Source of the DNA: Folioceros fuciformis
Taxonomy: Eukaryota > Anthocerotophyta > Anthocerotopsida > Anthocerotales
Assembly: GCA_049999805.1 (NCBI GenBank)
Contig: JBNGIO010006294.1
Span: 236,115-300,114 of the forward strand
Length of the DNA stretch: 64,000 nucleotides
Direction of reading: 5' to 3'
The position numbers were made by a program, and so were the translations under genes. Positions 63,530 to 64,000 of this stretch are shown piece by piece. How positions within the stretch are numbered: position 1 is the first letter of the stretch; every line of letters starts with the position of its first letter. The notes beneath the pieces are model-generated. The model had not been told where the DNA came from. It saw only the letters and a program-made list of their open reading frames with translations, and did no database searches.

Positions 63530-64000
63530 CTTTTCCATGCTCGTTTTTCTGTGTCCTCACCTCTTTCAACGTCTCCCTAGGTACTTGCATGATGATATTT
63601 ATCTTGGTTATTGTCTTCCCTTGGATCACCTTTCTCGGGACCCGAGGGATGAGGATGCTTGGATTTTCTTTTTCTTTTTCATGCCAGATGGTGTCTTCGG
63701 TGCTCTAGGGGTGGTCTTTCAGCGCTCTAGGGGTGGTCCTTCAGGTCAGAGAGAGGTTGCCTCTCGACTTTGTCGTTTTCAATCTTGAGATTGGCAAGCT
63801 GTTCAGGAGGAGGCTCTACTAGCAATAAAATCTCATTTGGAGTTTGCTAAGGTTGACAAGGTTTGCCATGACCCATTTAAAGTGCGTTTCCAGCAGTGTC
63901 TCATGTTCGGCAGGGATGGTCAATATGCTCGGGCTGCTAGAGCTAGTAGCATCTGTTACTGAGGACACCATTGCTACACTTCATGCCCTTCACCTAGAAC
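63530..64000 (+). mobile_element. Decayed retroelement fragment (region upstream of a reverse transcriptase)
   Basis: From about 63,795 the plus strand reads DWQAVQEEALLAIKSHLEFA, then FQQCLMFGRDGQYARAARA. This resembles the conserved segment preceding the reverse-transcriptase domain in LINE-like elements of green algae and bryophytes, where a GQY.RA.RAL..SG pattern recurs (recall, not a search). After ARAARA the frame shifts: the next residues LVASVTEDTIATLHALH continue the same family pattern in another frame, implying a two-base loss. A TGA also precedes DWQ. It is dead and runs off the window end. Confidence 0.5.

Overview
This window is nuclear DNA from a green plant of the streptophyte lineage. 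Genes are split by many short introns (mostly about 60-250 bp) with GT..AG ends. The gene set includes plant-type proteins: a plastid-targeted hydroxymethylbilane synthase, a PLASTID MOVEMENT IMPAIRED1-like NT-C2 protein, a GMI1-like GHKL ATPase and a plant-type SNF2-HNH protein. It also carries a full-size SPAG17/PF6-like gene for the ciliary central apparatus, so the species should make flagellated cells. A bryophyte, lycophyte, fern or flagellate-bearing charophyte fits; a flowering plant does not. TTTAGGG-like telomeric motifs also occur. The exact species cannot be read from the sequence. Two runs of N (100 and 10 bases) show that this is a scaffold.

Layout. 1-3.77 kb: a small probable single-exon gene (1562-1984) inside mostly non-coding DNA that holds a diverged ~215-bp duplication. 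3.77-13.81 kb, minus: a multi-exon GHKL ATPase with an SMC-hinge-like end (GMI1/SMCHD1 type). 14.3-15.7 kb: an inverted-repeat element with a 29-bp tandem repeat inside. 15.74-17.94 kb, minus: an F-box/leucine-rich-repeat gene. 18.2 kb: a tRNA-like or SINE-like sequence. 19.07-21.83 kb, plus: an ABC1/AarF-type atypical kinase. 22.09-22.98 kb, plus: a rhodanese-domain protein. 24.0-25.05 kb: a ~77-bp tandem array abutting the stop codon of a small minus-strand membrane-protein gene.

26.2-36.3 kb is a rearranged tandem duplication of a convergent gene pair, hydroxymethylbilane synthase (plus) and PMI1-like (minus). The outer synthase (26,230-27,816) and the outer PMI1-like gene (31,861-36,328) look intact. 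The inner copies are broken: a PMI1-like fragment with an in-frame 288-bp tandem amplification and a nonsense codon, joined head-on to a 5'-truncated synthase copy.

37-39.3 kb is an AT-rich island with tandem repeats and one intronless DnaJ-like gene. 39.6-51.7 kb, plus: SPAG17-like gene. 52.1-58.0 kb, plus: SNF2 annealing-helicase-like protein with an HNH nuclease domain. 59.27-61.23 kb, plus: VMP1/KMS-type ER membrane protein. The last 2.7 kb is AT-rich, gene-poor DNA with degenerate telomere-like repeats and a decayed retroelement fragment.

The genes do not form a pathway. Two of them (the GHKL ATPase and the SNF2-HNH protein) belong to DNA-repair families, but they lie 40 kb apart and nothing links them. 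No clearly new multi-gene system was found. The most informative features are the HEMC/PMI1 rearrangement, the LysM-like C-terminus of PMI1, the Glu-to-Asp change in the ATPase N-box, and the small membrane-protein gene that ends in a tandem array. All exon limits were read by eye.
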